From CBDAKK01 sp965196605 (lineage in GTDB: Bacteria; Spirochaetota; Spirochaetia; WTKD01; G963693115): 64,000 nt of DNA. A program made the translations under genes and the position numbers. The DNA is taken from the NCBI GenBank assembly GCA_965196605.1, contig CBDAKK010000008.1:682001-746000 (forward strand), written 5' to 3'. The stretch's first letter is position 1. The number at the start of each line of letters is the position of its first letter. Shown piece after piece: positions 25,447 to 33,471 of the stretch. The notes under the pieces were generated by a model. It was not told where the DNA came from. It was given only the letters and a program-made list of their open reading frames with translations, and made no database searches.

Positions 25447-27579
25447 ATGATTCAAAAGTACAAGACCTTTTTTAATACCTTATTTGTTATTGTTGTAAGT
25501 GCAATGCTTGCCGCTTGTCCACCTTCTATGGATACGGAGACAAGTGTTGAGGCATTTGAAAATACGCCGCAGGCGTCCATGCAGAGTAGGGCACTGGAAA
25601 GTGCAAAAACCCTCGCTGCAGGGGGCGAGCATGTGTTGGTGATAAAAAACGGTACTTTATTTGTCTGGGGAAAAAACGACAAGGGGCAGTTGGGCACAGG
25701 GAACACGACTGAGCAGCCCAAGCCTACGAAAATAGGGAGTTCGTGGAGTGCAGTAGCCGCGGGTGCCTCGCACAGTTTGGGCATACAAAGTGACGGCTCG
25801 CTATGGGCCTGGGGCAACAACGACAAGGGACAACTGGGTACGGGTGACACAAGCAGTAAAACCAGTCCCACAAAAATAGGCAGCGCTACATGGAATTTAG
25901 TAGTTGCAAGAGGCTCGCACAGCCTTGGCATACAAAGCAATGGCACACTATGGACTTGGGGAAACAACAACAAAGGACAACTGGGCACAGGCGACACTAC
26001 AAACAAAACAAGTCCTACACAAGTAGGCACAGCAACATGGAAAACGCTTGCCACTGGGGATGAACATAGCGTAGGCATACAAAGCGGGGGCACGCTGTGG
26101 GCGTGGGGAAGCAACAGCAAAAAGCAACTTAATGGAGAAAAGACACCTGATGATCTAAGCCCGAGAAAAGTGCATGCTATGCATATACACCCGCCTGTTC
26201 TTGGCCATGGTGGATGGATTGCCGTTGCCGCAGGTGCTGATTACACGCTTGCAATGCGAAGTGATGGTAAGTTTTATTGGTGGGGTTTTCCAATATGGTT
26301 CGGTTCTCAGTCACCAAAAGCAAGTGATGCCAGATGGAAAGCGATGGCTGCAGGTAATAATCATAATCACGCAATAATAATACAAAGTGACGGCACGCTC
26401 TGGCGCTGGGCTCCGGGACACGGCCTTAAGAAGATAGACTCAGCACGTTGGCAGGCAGTAGCGGCAGGTCCCGATTATACCGTAGCCTTACAGAGTAATG
26501 GTTCGGTGTGGATATGGGGTAAGAAGGCCCCGGAAAAGCGTACCCTTGCAGACACAAGGCAATACGAACCGAGGATTATAGACCAATGGGGACGATGGAA
26601 TGCCGTAGAGGCTAATTATAGCAGTACTCTCGCAATTAAGGACGATGACACACTCTGGGCTTGGGGGGAGAATAGCGATGGGCGATTAGGTACTGGGGAT
26701 ACGAAGGATAGACACAGTCCGGTGAAAATAGGGAGCGCCAAGTGGAAGGTAATTTCTCTTGGAACATGGCATGCAGCAGGCATACAAAGCGATGGCAGTC
26801 TTTGGACTTGGGGCTATAATCTCTACGGAAGATTAGGCACTGGGGATACGAAGGAAAGACATAGTCCTACAAAAATAGGCACTGCGAAGTGGAAGGCTGT
26901 GGCTTCATCGGAGCATCATACCTTGGGAATACAAAGCGATGGCAGCCTCTGGGCCTGGGGCTGGAATCGTGATGGAACCTTGGGCACGGGGGATACGAAA
27001 GACAGACACAGTCCGGTAAAAATAAGTAGTGCCAAGTGGAAGGCGATAGCTACACATGAAAGTCATTCCGCTGCGATACAAGACGATGGAACACTCTGGA
27101 CCTGGGGCTATAATGGCAGTGGACAATTGGGCACGGGAGATTATAAGTATAGAAAAACCCCTACGCAGGTAGGTTCTGCAACATGGCGTGCGGTGTTTAT
27201 AGGAGATTACTGGGATACCATAGGGATACAAGATGACGGTACGCTCTGGGCCTGGGGGTTACATGCATATGAGAGGGCAAATGATAATGCAACAACCCCA
27301 ACGCGAGTGGGTACTGCTCTGTGGAGCACAATAAGTTTAACAACTGCGGAAATGCTCGGCATAAGAGAAGATGGAACCTTGTGGGAATGGACATTTGATA
27401 ATAAATATAAACCAATGCAAGTAGGTAAAGATACATGGAGCGAAATATCTGTGGGCTCATTTCATAATGCTGCCATTAAAAATGATGGCAGCCTATGGAC
27501 CTGGGGGCATAACGATTATGGCCAACTGGGGTTTGGAAAGGTAGAAGACATACCCTACCCAATCAAGGTTATGAACTAG
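25447..27579 (+). CDS. RCC1-repeat (beta-propeller) lipoprotein
   Basis: A 710-residue surface or periplasmic lipoprotein. The signal peptide ends in the lipobox MLAAC, and a strong AAGGAGG precedes the ATG. The mature part is almost entirely RCC1-type repeats of ~50 residues, with the pattern W-x-x-V-A-A-G, H-x-x-G-I-Q-S-D-G-S-L-W-x-W-G-x-N-x-x-G-Q-L-G-T-G. I count fourteen blades, which would make two seven-bladed propellers: blades 1-4 and 8-11 are canonical, while 5-7 and 12-14 are degenerate. Such proteins mediate binding to other proteins or host/community surfaces. Flanked on both sides by repeat-bearing gaps. The ligand is unknown. Confidence 0.9.
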   Translation: MIQKYKTFFNTLFVIVVSAMLAACPPSMDTETSVEAFENTPQASMQSRALESAKTLAAGGEHVLVIKNGTLFVWGKNDKGQLGTGNTTEQPKPTKIGSSWSAVAAGASHSLGIQSDGSLWAWGNNDKGQLGTGDTSSKTSPTKIGSATWNLVVARGSHSLGIQSNGTLWTWGNNNKGQLGTGDTTNKTSPTQVGTATWKTLATGDEHSVGIQSGGTLWAWGSNSKKQLNGEKTPDDLSPRKVHAMHIHPPVLGHGGWIAVAAGADYTLAMRSDGKFYWWGFPIWFGSQSPKASDARWKAMAAGNNHNHAIIIQSDGTLWRWAPGHGLKKIDSARWQAVAAGPDYTVALQSNGSVWIWGKKAPEKRTLADTRQYEPRIIDQWGRWNAVEANYSSTLAIKDDDTLWAWGENSDGRLGTGDTKDRHSPVKIGSAKWKVISLGTWHAAGIQSDGSLWTWGYNLYGRLGTGDTKERHSPTKIGTAKWKAVASSEHHTLGIQSDGSLWAWGWNRDGTLGTGDTKDRHSPVKISSAKWKAIATHESHSAAIQDDGTLWTWGYNGSGQLGTGDYKYRKTPTQVGSATWRAVFIGDYWDTIGIQDDGTLWAWGLHAYERANDNATTPTRVGTALWSTISLTTAEMLGIREDGTLWEWTFDNKYKPMQVGKDTWSEISVGSFHNAAIKNDGSLWTWGHNDYGQLGFGKVEDIPYPIKVMN

Positions 27580-27909
27580 TTTTGCAAGGGAATCCTTTTC
27601 CCTTAAGGTGGAGGGCGGCGCTAGCCCGCCCTAGGCTACACACTCCCTCGCTCCTGAGGGAACACTTCCCTTTGTGGGGGCAGCACACACGCGTATGCCC
27701 GCCCGCCACCCCTTTGTGGGGGGTGACCCCACGCCCCCCTTGGGGTAAGACGCCTATTTGCGCTTAAGCGCGAGCATCTGTTTTGTAGCTCATGCTAATC
27801 TCGTATGAACTTTTCTGCGGCTAAGACGCCAGTTGTTATATGCTCATGCCTATAGTAGCCGTACTTTCTTTCTTTTCTTTTTGTGCGACGCTCACGAGCG
27901 AAGCGAGGG

Positions 27910-27963
27910 GATGCAAACTATTGCATAAGCACCGCTGTGCGGTGCAAACATGGAGCTTGCATC
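27910..27963 (-). repeat. 54-base structured repeat element, AT variant, reverse
   Basis: Complete copy in reverse orientation: outer arms GATGCAA (27910-27916) and TTGCATC (27957-27963), inner stem GCACCGC/GCGGTGC. Bracketed by pyrimidine and purine arms near 27864 and 27964. Confidence 0.7.
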
Positions 27964-28228
27964 AAAAGAAAAGAAAGAAGAGTACCAAAGAAAGTCGAGA
28001 GCCGAAGGCGAACGGATGCAAACAACTAATAGCGGAACGCAGTGAAGCAAAGATGGAACTTGCATCAAAGAAAAAGCCGCTGTGGGGGCACGCCCCCACA
28101 CCCCCACTGCTGGTCGTTCTGCGCTAGCGCGAGCATCTGTATTGTAGCTGACGCGGTACTGTATGAATTCTTTCTGTTGCCACGGCGCGTGACGCGATAC
28201 GATGATGCCTCGGATGGCCGTTCTTGCT

Positions 28229-28264
28229 ATAAGCTCCATGTCTGTGTCGCATTGCGACACTTAT
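28229..28264 (+). repeat. Short relative of the 54-base element
   Basis: Keeps the linker AAGCTCCATGTCT and the inner hairpin, here GTGTCGC/GCGACAC around loop ATT, a third stem sequence that is still fully paired. The outer arms are reduced to ATAA/TTAT next to the hairpin. Confidence 0.6.
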
Positions 28265-28383
28265 TTTAATCGTTTCTAGCCGCTCGCCTACGGCTCACGA
28301 CTTTCTTTTCTTTAACATCCCTGTCAGCCTTAATGCCCCGTGATGTCGGCTCCATGTTAATTACATGGGACTCCATCCTGCTG

Positions 28384-28647
28384 CGCAGATACGAAGTCAC
28401 TGCTGACACCTGCATCTAGCGCAGCAACGCGGAGCGTAACATGGATACTCGCAGATACGAAGTCACTGCTGACACCTGCATCTAGCGCAGCAACGCGGAG
28501 CGTAACATGGATACTCGCAGATACGAAGTCACTGCTGACACCTGCATCCAGCGCAGCAAAGCGGAGCGTAACATGGATACTCGCAGATACGAAGTCACTG
28601 CTGACACCTGCATCCAGCGCAGCAAAGCGGAGCGTAACATGGATACT
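28384..28647. repeat. 66-bp tandem repeat, four copies
   Basis: Units start at 28384, 28450, 28516 and 28582 with the word CGCAGATACGAAG; a fifth begins at 28648 and breaks off after six bases. Units 1-2 are identical, and units 3-4 share two changes (CATCCAGC, AGCAAAGC). The period is 22 codons, so several frames on both strands stay open, but no start signal or coding bias supports translation. Confidence 0.85.
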
Positions 28648-28712
28648 CGCAGACATGGGACGAGCGACCGCTCCGCTCCATTTAACGTTTCTAGCCGCTC
28701 GCGCTTTTCAGC

Positions 28713-29110
28713 GCTCCCGACTTTGGTGCAAGCTCCATGGCTGTCCGCACTCACACACACTTATTTGCATACAATCTTCATGCTTGCCCATAGTATCTAG
28801 GTCACTACTGCTTTAGCACACAGGATGTTTTCTTTGATGCAAGCTCCATGTTTGCACCGCACAGCGGCACTTATGCAGTAGTTTGCACCCGTACCATCCT
28901 TGGCAGCCAATACGTAGCATCCCTGCTACGGCTGTCCATCCTTGGCGCCCAATCTGTGCCATCCGTGGCACGGGCGTCGCCCGTTCTTCGTGCTCCCGAC
29001 TTTGGTGCAAGCTCCATGGCTGTCCGCACTCACACACACTTATTTGCATACAATCTTCATGCTTGCTCATAGTATCTAGGTCACTACTGCTTTAGCACAC
29101 AGGATGTTTT
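28713..29110. repeat. 119-bp direct repeat pair
   Basis: 28713-28831 and 28992-29110 agree except for one base (CCCAT versus CTCAT). Each begins GCTCCCGACTTTGGTGCAAG, a degenerate left half of the structured element, and ends in AGGATGTTTT. The 160 bases between them carry the chimeric 54-base element and a degenerate spacer. Confidence 0.8.
28836..28889 (+). repeat. 54-base structured element, chimeric copy
   Basis: Left half is of the AT variant (GATGCAA, GCACCGC) and the right half of the GG variant (GCGGCAC, TTGCACC), so both stems have mismatches. This looks like a recombinant between the two variants found side by side at 4224 and 4305. Confidence 0.65.
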
Positions 29111-29123
29111 TTTCTTTTCTTTG

Positions 29124-29171
29124 GTTCTTTCTTTTCTTTTTTTGCGTCCTCAAAAAAAGAAAAGAAAGAAC
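29124..29171. repeat. Homopurine/homopyrimidine inverted repeat, reverse of 3667-3714
   Basis: Perfect 20-bp arms around the loop GCGTCCTC. The loop is the reverse complement of that at 3687-3694. It is followed by CGGCCATCCGAATGG, a module shared with cluster C. Confidence 0.7.
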
Positions 29172-29346
29172 GGCCATCCGAATGGATAGCGTATTTAGAA
29201 TAGCTGCTTGGCAACAAGAGGTGCGAACGCATATGGCGGAAGCCTACTCGCGCATAGCGCAGTAGCGCGTCTTACCCCAAGGGGGGCGTGGGGGCAGCAC
29301 CCCCACAAAAGCAACCCTGCGTGCATGTGGTATACTACTAAAAGCT

Positions 29347-30777
29347 ATGGATATACCAGTAGGATTGAGTTATAACGATGTGTTATTAGTGCCGGGTTAT
29401 TCGGAAGTCTTGCCGAGTGACATAGTCACTGAAGTAAGGCTTGCGGGTACTATACCCTTGAAGATTCCCGTTTTGTCCGCAGCAATGGACACCATAACCG
29501 ATGCGCGGCTTGCCTCGGCTTTGGCAATAGAGGGTGGAGTTGGCGTAATACACAGAAACTTACCGGTTGCAGAACAGGCTCGGCAGGTTGCTCAAGTAAA
29601 GGAGTCTTTGTCGTGGGTCATTCACAAGCCTGTTGTCATAGGGGCGGATGATACGGCGCGTGAAGCTTATCAAACTATGGAGCATAAAAACATAGATGGT
29701 TTGCCTGTTGTGCGGGGACAAAGGCTGGTGGGGGTTGTGACGCGCAAGGACTTGGTGCTTAACACAAAGTTTGATGCCCCTGTTAGGGATATTATGAACG
29801 ACAAGCCCGTGTGTTATGTGGGGAACAACCCAAGTATTGAGGATATGATGGGTATTTTTCAGAAGCACAGGGTTGGAAGGGTCATGCTTGTTGATGATGA
29901 GCAAACCTTGCTGGGGCTTGTAACGCTCAATGACTTTTATAGTAAGCAAAGTGGTAATAGTTTTGAGAATGCAGCGCTCGATAGCATGGGGAGGCTTGTT
30001 GTTGGGGCGGCGCTTTCCCCGCATGGGCTTAAAGATAGGAGTGAGGCTTTGGTGAATGCTGGGGCTGACTTTTTGGTTTTGGACACGGCGCATGGGCATT
30101 CGGCAAACGTTATTGCGGCGGTACGGGATTTAAAGACGTGGTATGCTGATGTGCCTGTGGTGGCGGGCAATGTTGCTACTGCTGAGGCCACCAAGGCGCT
30201 TATTGAGGCGGGAGCAGACGTTGTAAAGGTTGGCATGGGGCCGGGGTCAATTTGTACCACGCGTGTAGTGAGTGGCATGGGCATGCCGCAGTTTAGCGCT
30301 GTTGTTGAGTGCGCACGCATGGCAAGGGATATGGGTTCGTCTATTATCGCCGATGGAGGTGTTGAATATTCGGGAGATATTACAAAGGCAATAGGTGCAG
30401 GGGCTTCGGCGGTAATGCTCGGGAGCATGTTTGCGGGTCTTGAAGAGACACCGGGAAAACAGCACATGTTTTCGGGACGCATGTATAAGTTATATCGTGG
30501 CATGGGTTCGGTCGGCGCTATATCTGCGGGGAGCGGGGACCGGTACCAGTTTTCTGTGGGTGAACGCATAGTGCCAGAGGGTGTTGAGTCTCGGGTTCCC
30601 TACAAGGGGCAGTTGAAGCCTTATTTGTATCAACTGATAACAGGCCTTAAAAAGGGCATGGGCTATTGCGGGTGCAAGAGCATAGAGGAGCTTATGAGCT
30701 ACCAAAAGTTCATTCGCGTTACGCATGCGGGCATAGTAGAGAGTCGCGTGCATGGCGTGGAGATGATAGATGGCTAA
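29347..30777 (+). CDS. guaB: Inosine-5'-monophosphate dehydrogenase
   Basis: Oxidises IMP to XMP with NAD+, the committed step to guanine nucleotides. It has 476 residues. The TIM barrel starts SYNDVLLVPGYSEVLPSDI; two CBS domains fill residues ~90-205 (IDGLPVVRGQRLVGVVTRKDL and a second copy). The catalytic cysteine loop is GPGSICTTRVVSG near residue 300, then IADGGVEYSGDI and YRGMGSVGAI, with the mobile flap near 400. No clear ribosome site precedes the ATG, but TATACT at 29331-29336 is close, so the mRNA leader may be very short. It is followed by purA on the same strand. Confidence 0.96.
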   Translation: MDIPVGLSYNDVLLVPGYSEVLPSDIVTEVRLAGTIPLKIPVLSAAMDTITDARLASALAIEGGVGVIHRNLPVAEQARQVAQVKESLSWVIHKPVVIGADDTAREAYQTMEHKNIDGLPVVRGQRLVGVVTRKDLVLNTKFDAPVRDIMNDKPVCYVGNNPSIEDMMGIFQKHRVGRVMLVDDEQTLLGLVTLNDFYSKQSGNSFENAALDSMGRLVVGAALSPHGLKDRSEALVNAGADFLVLDTAHGHSANVIAAVRDLKTWYADVPVVAGNVATAEATKALIEAGADVVKVGMGPGSICTTRVVSGMGMPQFSAVVECARMARDMGSSIIADGGVEYSGDITKAIGAGASAVMLGSMFAGLEETPGKQHMFSGRMYKLYRGMGSVGAISAGSGDRYQFSVGERIVPEGVESRVPYKGQLKPYLYQLITGLKKGMGYCGCKSIEELMSYQKFIRVTHAGIVESRVHGVEMIDG

Positions 30778-30827
30778 GGCGTATCTACGCATTGGCTATT
30801 GAAACTTAAAATGATTATGGAGAGACT

Positions 30828-32063
30828 ATGATATTTGCGGGCTTAGGCTTACAATGGGGAGATGAAGGTAAGGGGAAGATTGTCGATTACCTTTCAAAGA
30901 ATGTGGACTGGGTTATTCGTTTTGGGGGAGGGGCGAATGCGGGGCATACCATTGTTCATGACGGAAGGCGTTATGCCTTTCATCTACTTCCTTCGGGTGT
31001 TTTGCATAAGAATACTAAGGTGCTTTTAGGGCCTGGTATGGTCATAGACCCTCAGCAGCTTGTAGACGAGCTTGCACAGCTGAGTGAGAACAACATTGAT
31101 TGGAAGGAGCGCGTGTTTATTTCGGAGCGTGCGCATGTGGTTTTGCCTTCGTATAAAAAACAAGACAAGCGTATAGAGAAGAAGCGTAAGTATAAAATAG
31201 GGACAACCTTAAAGGGTATTGGCGTTTCTTATGCGCAAAAGGCCTTGAGGCTTTCTTGCCGTGTAATAGATGCTTTGGAGCTTGAAAAGACCGAGGTGGT
31301 GAACTCGCGTGATAGGAAGTTTTTAGCTAAGTATGGCCGCATGCTTGCAAAGCTTATGATAAACCACAGTATCATCTTGGATAATATTTCGGATAAGGAG
31401 CATGTCTTGTATGAGGGTTCGCAAGGCGTCTTGCTCGATCCGGATATTGGAACGTACCCCTATGTGACCAGCGGGCAAACCTCGCTTAATGGGATATATG
31501 GTTGCGGCACTCCTCGCGGGGCAGCGGTTAACCATGTGCTGGGTATTGCAAAGGTGTACAATTCGCGTGTAGGTGATGGGCCTTTTCCTACGGAGTACCG
31601 TGAGCATGAAGCAGAGATGCTCAAGCTGGTGCAGGAGCGTGGGCATGAAGTGGGTACGACTACGGGGAGAAAGAGGCGTTGCGGTCATTTGGACCTTGTG
31701 GCATTGAAGTATGCATGTAGAATGAGCGGTGCTTCGGCATTGGTGTTAACTCACTTTGATGTGTTGGATGTGCTTAAGGATGTGTATGTATGTATAGGCT
31801 ATGAGATGGATAATGCAGTTATCGATTACTTCCCGTCTCAGTTTTCGCGCTTTGCGAGCATTGCTCCTGTGTTGAAAAAGCTGCCGGGTTGGCGTGTTTC
31901 TATGGAGGGCATTACGCAGTGGAAGGATATTCCAAGCGCTGCGCTTGAGCTTATACGTTTTATAGAAAACTTTGTGGGAGTGCCGGTGGAAATACTTTCA
32001 GTGGGTCCCGACAGGGCGCAAACCATAGTCAAGAATGACTATTGGAAGCAGTTTTTACTGTAG
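30828..32063 (+). CDS. purA: Adenylosuccinate synthetase
   Basis: Joins IMP and aspartate using GTP, the first step to AMP; together with guaB it partitions IMP. It has 411 residues, slightly shorter than the usual ~430. The P-loop is GLQWGDEGKGK at the very start, followed by FGGGANAGHT with the catalytic His, GTTLKGIGVSYAQK, and the IMP/GTP-binding end TTTGRKRRCGHLD. The GTP-binding motif TKLD-like position reads LTHFDVLD. A GGAGAG site sits six bases before the ATG. Fifty bases separate it from guaB. Confidence 0.95.
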   Translation: MIFAGLGLQWGDEGKGKIVDYLSKNVDWVIRFGGGANAGHTIVHDGRRYAFHLLPSGVLHKNTKVLLGPGMVIDPQQLVDELAQLSENNIDWKERVFISERAHVVLPSYKKQDKRIEKKRKYKIGTTLKGIGVSYAQKALRLSCRVIDALELEKTEVVNSRDRKFLAKYGRMLAKLMINHSIILDNISDKEHVLYEGSQGVLLDPDIGTYPYVTSGQTSLNGIYGCGTPRGAAVNHVLGIAKVYNSRVGDGPFPTEYREHEAEMLKLVQERGHEVGTTTGRKRRCGHLDLVALKYACRMSGASALVLTHFDVLDVLKDVYVCIGYEMDNAVIDYFPSQFSRFASIAPVLKKLPGWRVSMEGITQWKDIPSAALELIRFIENFVGVPVEILSVGPDRAQTIVKNDYWKQFLL

Positions 32064-32088
32064 GTCTGCGCGCGCTCTTTGTTAAGGC

Positions 32089-32973
32089 TTATCTGAGGTG
32101 TTGTAGTACTTGTTGGTGTAGTGCTTTGTTGGCGCAGCTTATGAGGTCTATTCTTGCACTTTGTGAGTTACGGTACTGGTCATACAAACGGGGGAGTGCC
32201 TCTGCAAGCGTGGTGCCCTCCACGGTGCTTATGACCGCGCCTGCTTCTTGTGCAACTGCGCAGACGGGAATAATGTCCCACAGGTTCATGCTTACGTCAA
32301 AGACGCCTTGCGCACGCGCTGAAGACAACAAGAGATATGCATAGCCGTCTGCCCATGTGCGGGTTATGCGCGCGCTTTTCATGAGGGAGAGTGTTTGGGG
32401 GTGTTTTTCAATGGCGCGCATCCAGTCGTAGGAGAGGAGGAGGCTTGTTTCTAGCTTTGTCGTCGTTGCATCGCATTGTACCGTGCGGCTTTTTTCATGC
32501 GTGTCTTTGTCAAAACGCTGCGCCTCTTGTTTGCTTATGTGCAAAAAATGCGCGCCCCCGCCTGCGTAGGCGTAGACTAGTTCTTCCGTGGCGGGCGCGT
32601 ATATGCACCCCAGCAGCGGTGTCCACAAGTGTGTGTCTAAGAGCCCGACAAGCGTGGTGTACAGCGGTACTCCGTGTATAAAGGTGCGTGTTCCGTCTAT
32701 GGGGTCTATAATCCACACGTAGCGCGCGTGCTGCTGCTGCGCGCCATCTTCTTCGCCAATAATGCCAAAGTCGGGGTAGTCTCTTTGCAAGGCTGCTCTT
32801 AAGAAGCGTTCTGTTTGCTTGTCTGCCTCGGTCACCGGGCTGTCGTCTGCCTTAGTCTCAAATGAGGTTTCGCGCTTTATGTACACCTTAAAGTAGGGGA
32901 GGGTAAGGGGCGCGGTGTGCACTACTGTGGGTATAAGGCGCGTGGTTATTTCTGCAAGTTCTTGTGTGTTCAT
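32089..32973 (-). CDS. Inositol monophosphatase family phosphatase (histidinol-phosphatase/IMPase type)
   Basis: A 294-residue Mg2+-dependent phosphatase. Metal-binding motifs are all present: GEEDG near residue 73, WIIDPIDGTRTFIHG near residue 88, and WADGYAYLLL plus NLWDIIPVCAVAQEAGA near residues 210-240. FIHGVPLYTTLVGLL is most like HisN-type histidinol-phosphatases, but IMPase or 3'-phosphoadenosine phosphatase activity cannot be excluded, and no other his gene is seen. It is the last gene of the minus-strand group after smpB, with a 14-base gap. Confidence 0.88.
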   Translation of the reverse strand: MNTQELAEITTRLIPTVVHTAPLTLPYFKVYIKRETSFETKADDSPVTEADKQTERFLRAALQRDYPDFGIIGEEDGAQQQHARYVWIIDPIDGTRTFIHGVPLYTTLVGLLDTHLWTPLLGCIYAPATEELVYAYAGGGAHFLHISKQEAQRFDKDTHEKSRTVQCDATTTKLETSLLLSYDWMRAIEKHPQTLSLMKSARITRTWADGYAYLLLSSARAQGVFDVSMNLWDIIPVCAVAQEAGAVISTVEGTTLAEALPRLYDQYRNSQSARIDLISCANKALHQQVLQHLR

Positions 32974-32987
32974 AGCTCATAAGTCTC

Positions 32988-33458
32988 CTATGTGCGCATC
33001 ATGTGTTTAATAGATTGTTGGGCTTCTCTGTCGAGGGTTCTTTGTTTAATGGTTTGCTTTTTATCGTGGAGCTTTTTTCCTTTGCCTATGCCTATGCTTA
33101 TTTTTACCAAGCCTTGTTTGAGAAACACGCTGAGGGGTATGAGGGTGTATCCTTTTTCTTCACAGGCCTTGCGCATCTTTCTAATTTCTTTTTTCTGCGC
33201 TAGCAGTACCCTAACGCGCAAGGGGTCTAGGGCATGGTCTGTGTAAAAGGCGTAGGGGTTTACGTGAAAGTTGTGTAGGTACAATACGCCGTTTTTAATG
33301 CGCGCAAAGGAGTCGGAAAAGTTGCATTGCTTTGCCTTTATGGACTTTACTTCGCAGCCTAAGAGTACTATGCCGCATTGGTAGGTCTCGTCAATAAAGT
33401 ATTCAAAGTAGGCTTTTTTGTTTTTTTGCAAGAGTGTGGTTTGCGCTGCTTCTGCCAT
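32988..33458 (-). CDS. smpB: SsrA-binding protein
   Basis: Binds tmRNA and rescues stalled ribosomes. With the start at 33458 it has 156 residues, the standard size; a longer frame upstream would run into the preceding gene. Core motifs: NKKAYFEYFIDETYQCGIVL, GCEVKSIKA, NFSDSFARIKNG, FHVNPY, and the basic tail IGIGKGKKLHDKK...REAQQSI. The tail is needed in the decoding centre. tmRNA itself was not found in the window. Fourteen bases follow the FGE-like gene, so they are co-transcribed. Confidence 0.95.
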   Translation of the reverse strand: MAEAAQTTLLQKNKKAYFEYFIDETYQCGIVLLGCEVKSIKAKQCNFSDSFARIKNGVLYLHNFHVNPYAFYTDHALDPLRVRVLLAQKKEIRKMRKACEEKGYTLIPLSVFLKQGLVKISIGIGKGKKLHDKKQTIKQRTLDREAQQSIKHMMRT

Positions 33459-33471
33459 GGAGTGCCCCGTG

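Larger units (their letters stand above)
27580..29346. repeat. Intergenic repeat cluster B
   Basis: A 1.77-kb gap with no convincing gene. It holds G-rich palindromes (27716-27732, 28082-28099, 29288-29306), a reverse copy (27910-27963), a chimeric copy (28836-28889) and a shorter relative (28229-28264) of the 54-base structured element, four tandem 66-bp repeats (28384-28647), a 119-bp direct repeat (28713-28831 and 28992-29110), and a homopurine-arm inverted repeat (29124-29171). Many modules match clusters A and C in either orientation. Open frames here exist only because the repeat periods are multiples of three. Confidence 0.75.

Noticed and set aside
27840..28260. Frames in cluster B and similar ones near 4153 and 57253 with shared peptides such as KLLHKHRCAVQTWSLHQ
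   Set aside because: The shared peptides are translations of the 54-base structured element; they occur in different frames and strands and carry no start signals.
28384..28647. CRISPR array
   Set aside because: The whole 66-bp unit repeats with no variable spacers, and no cas gene is in the window.
28357..28800. Open frames of about 95-99 codons on both strands across the 66-bp repeats
   Set aside because: They exist only because the period is a multiple of three; there is no ribosome site, known domain or coding bias, and the same frames are open on both strands.
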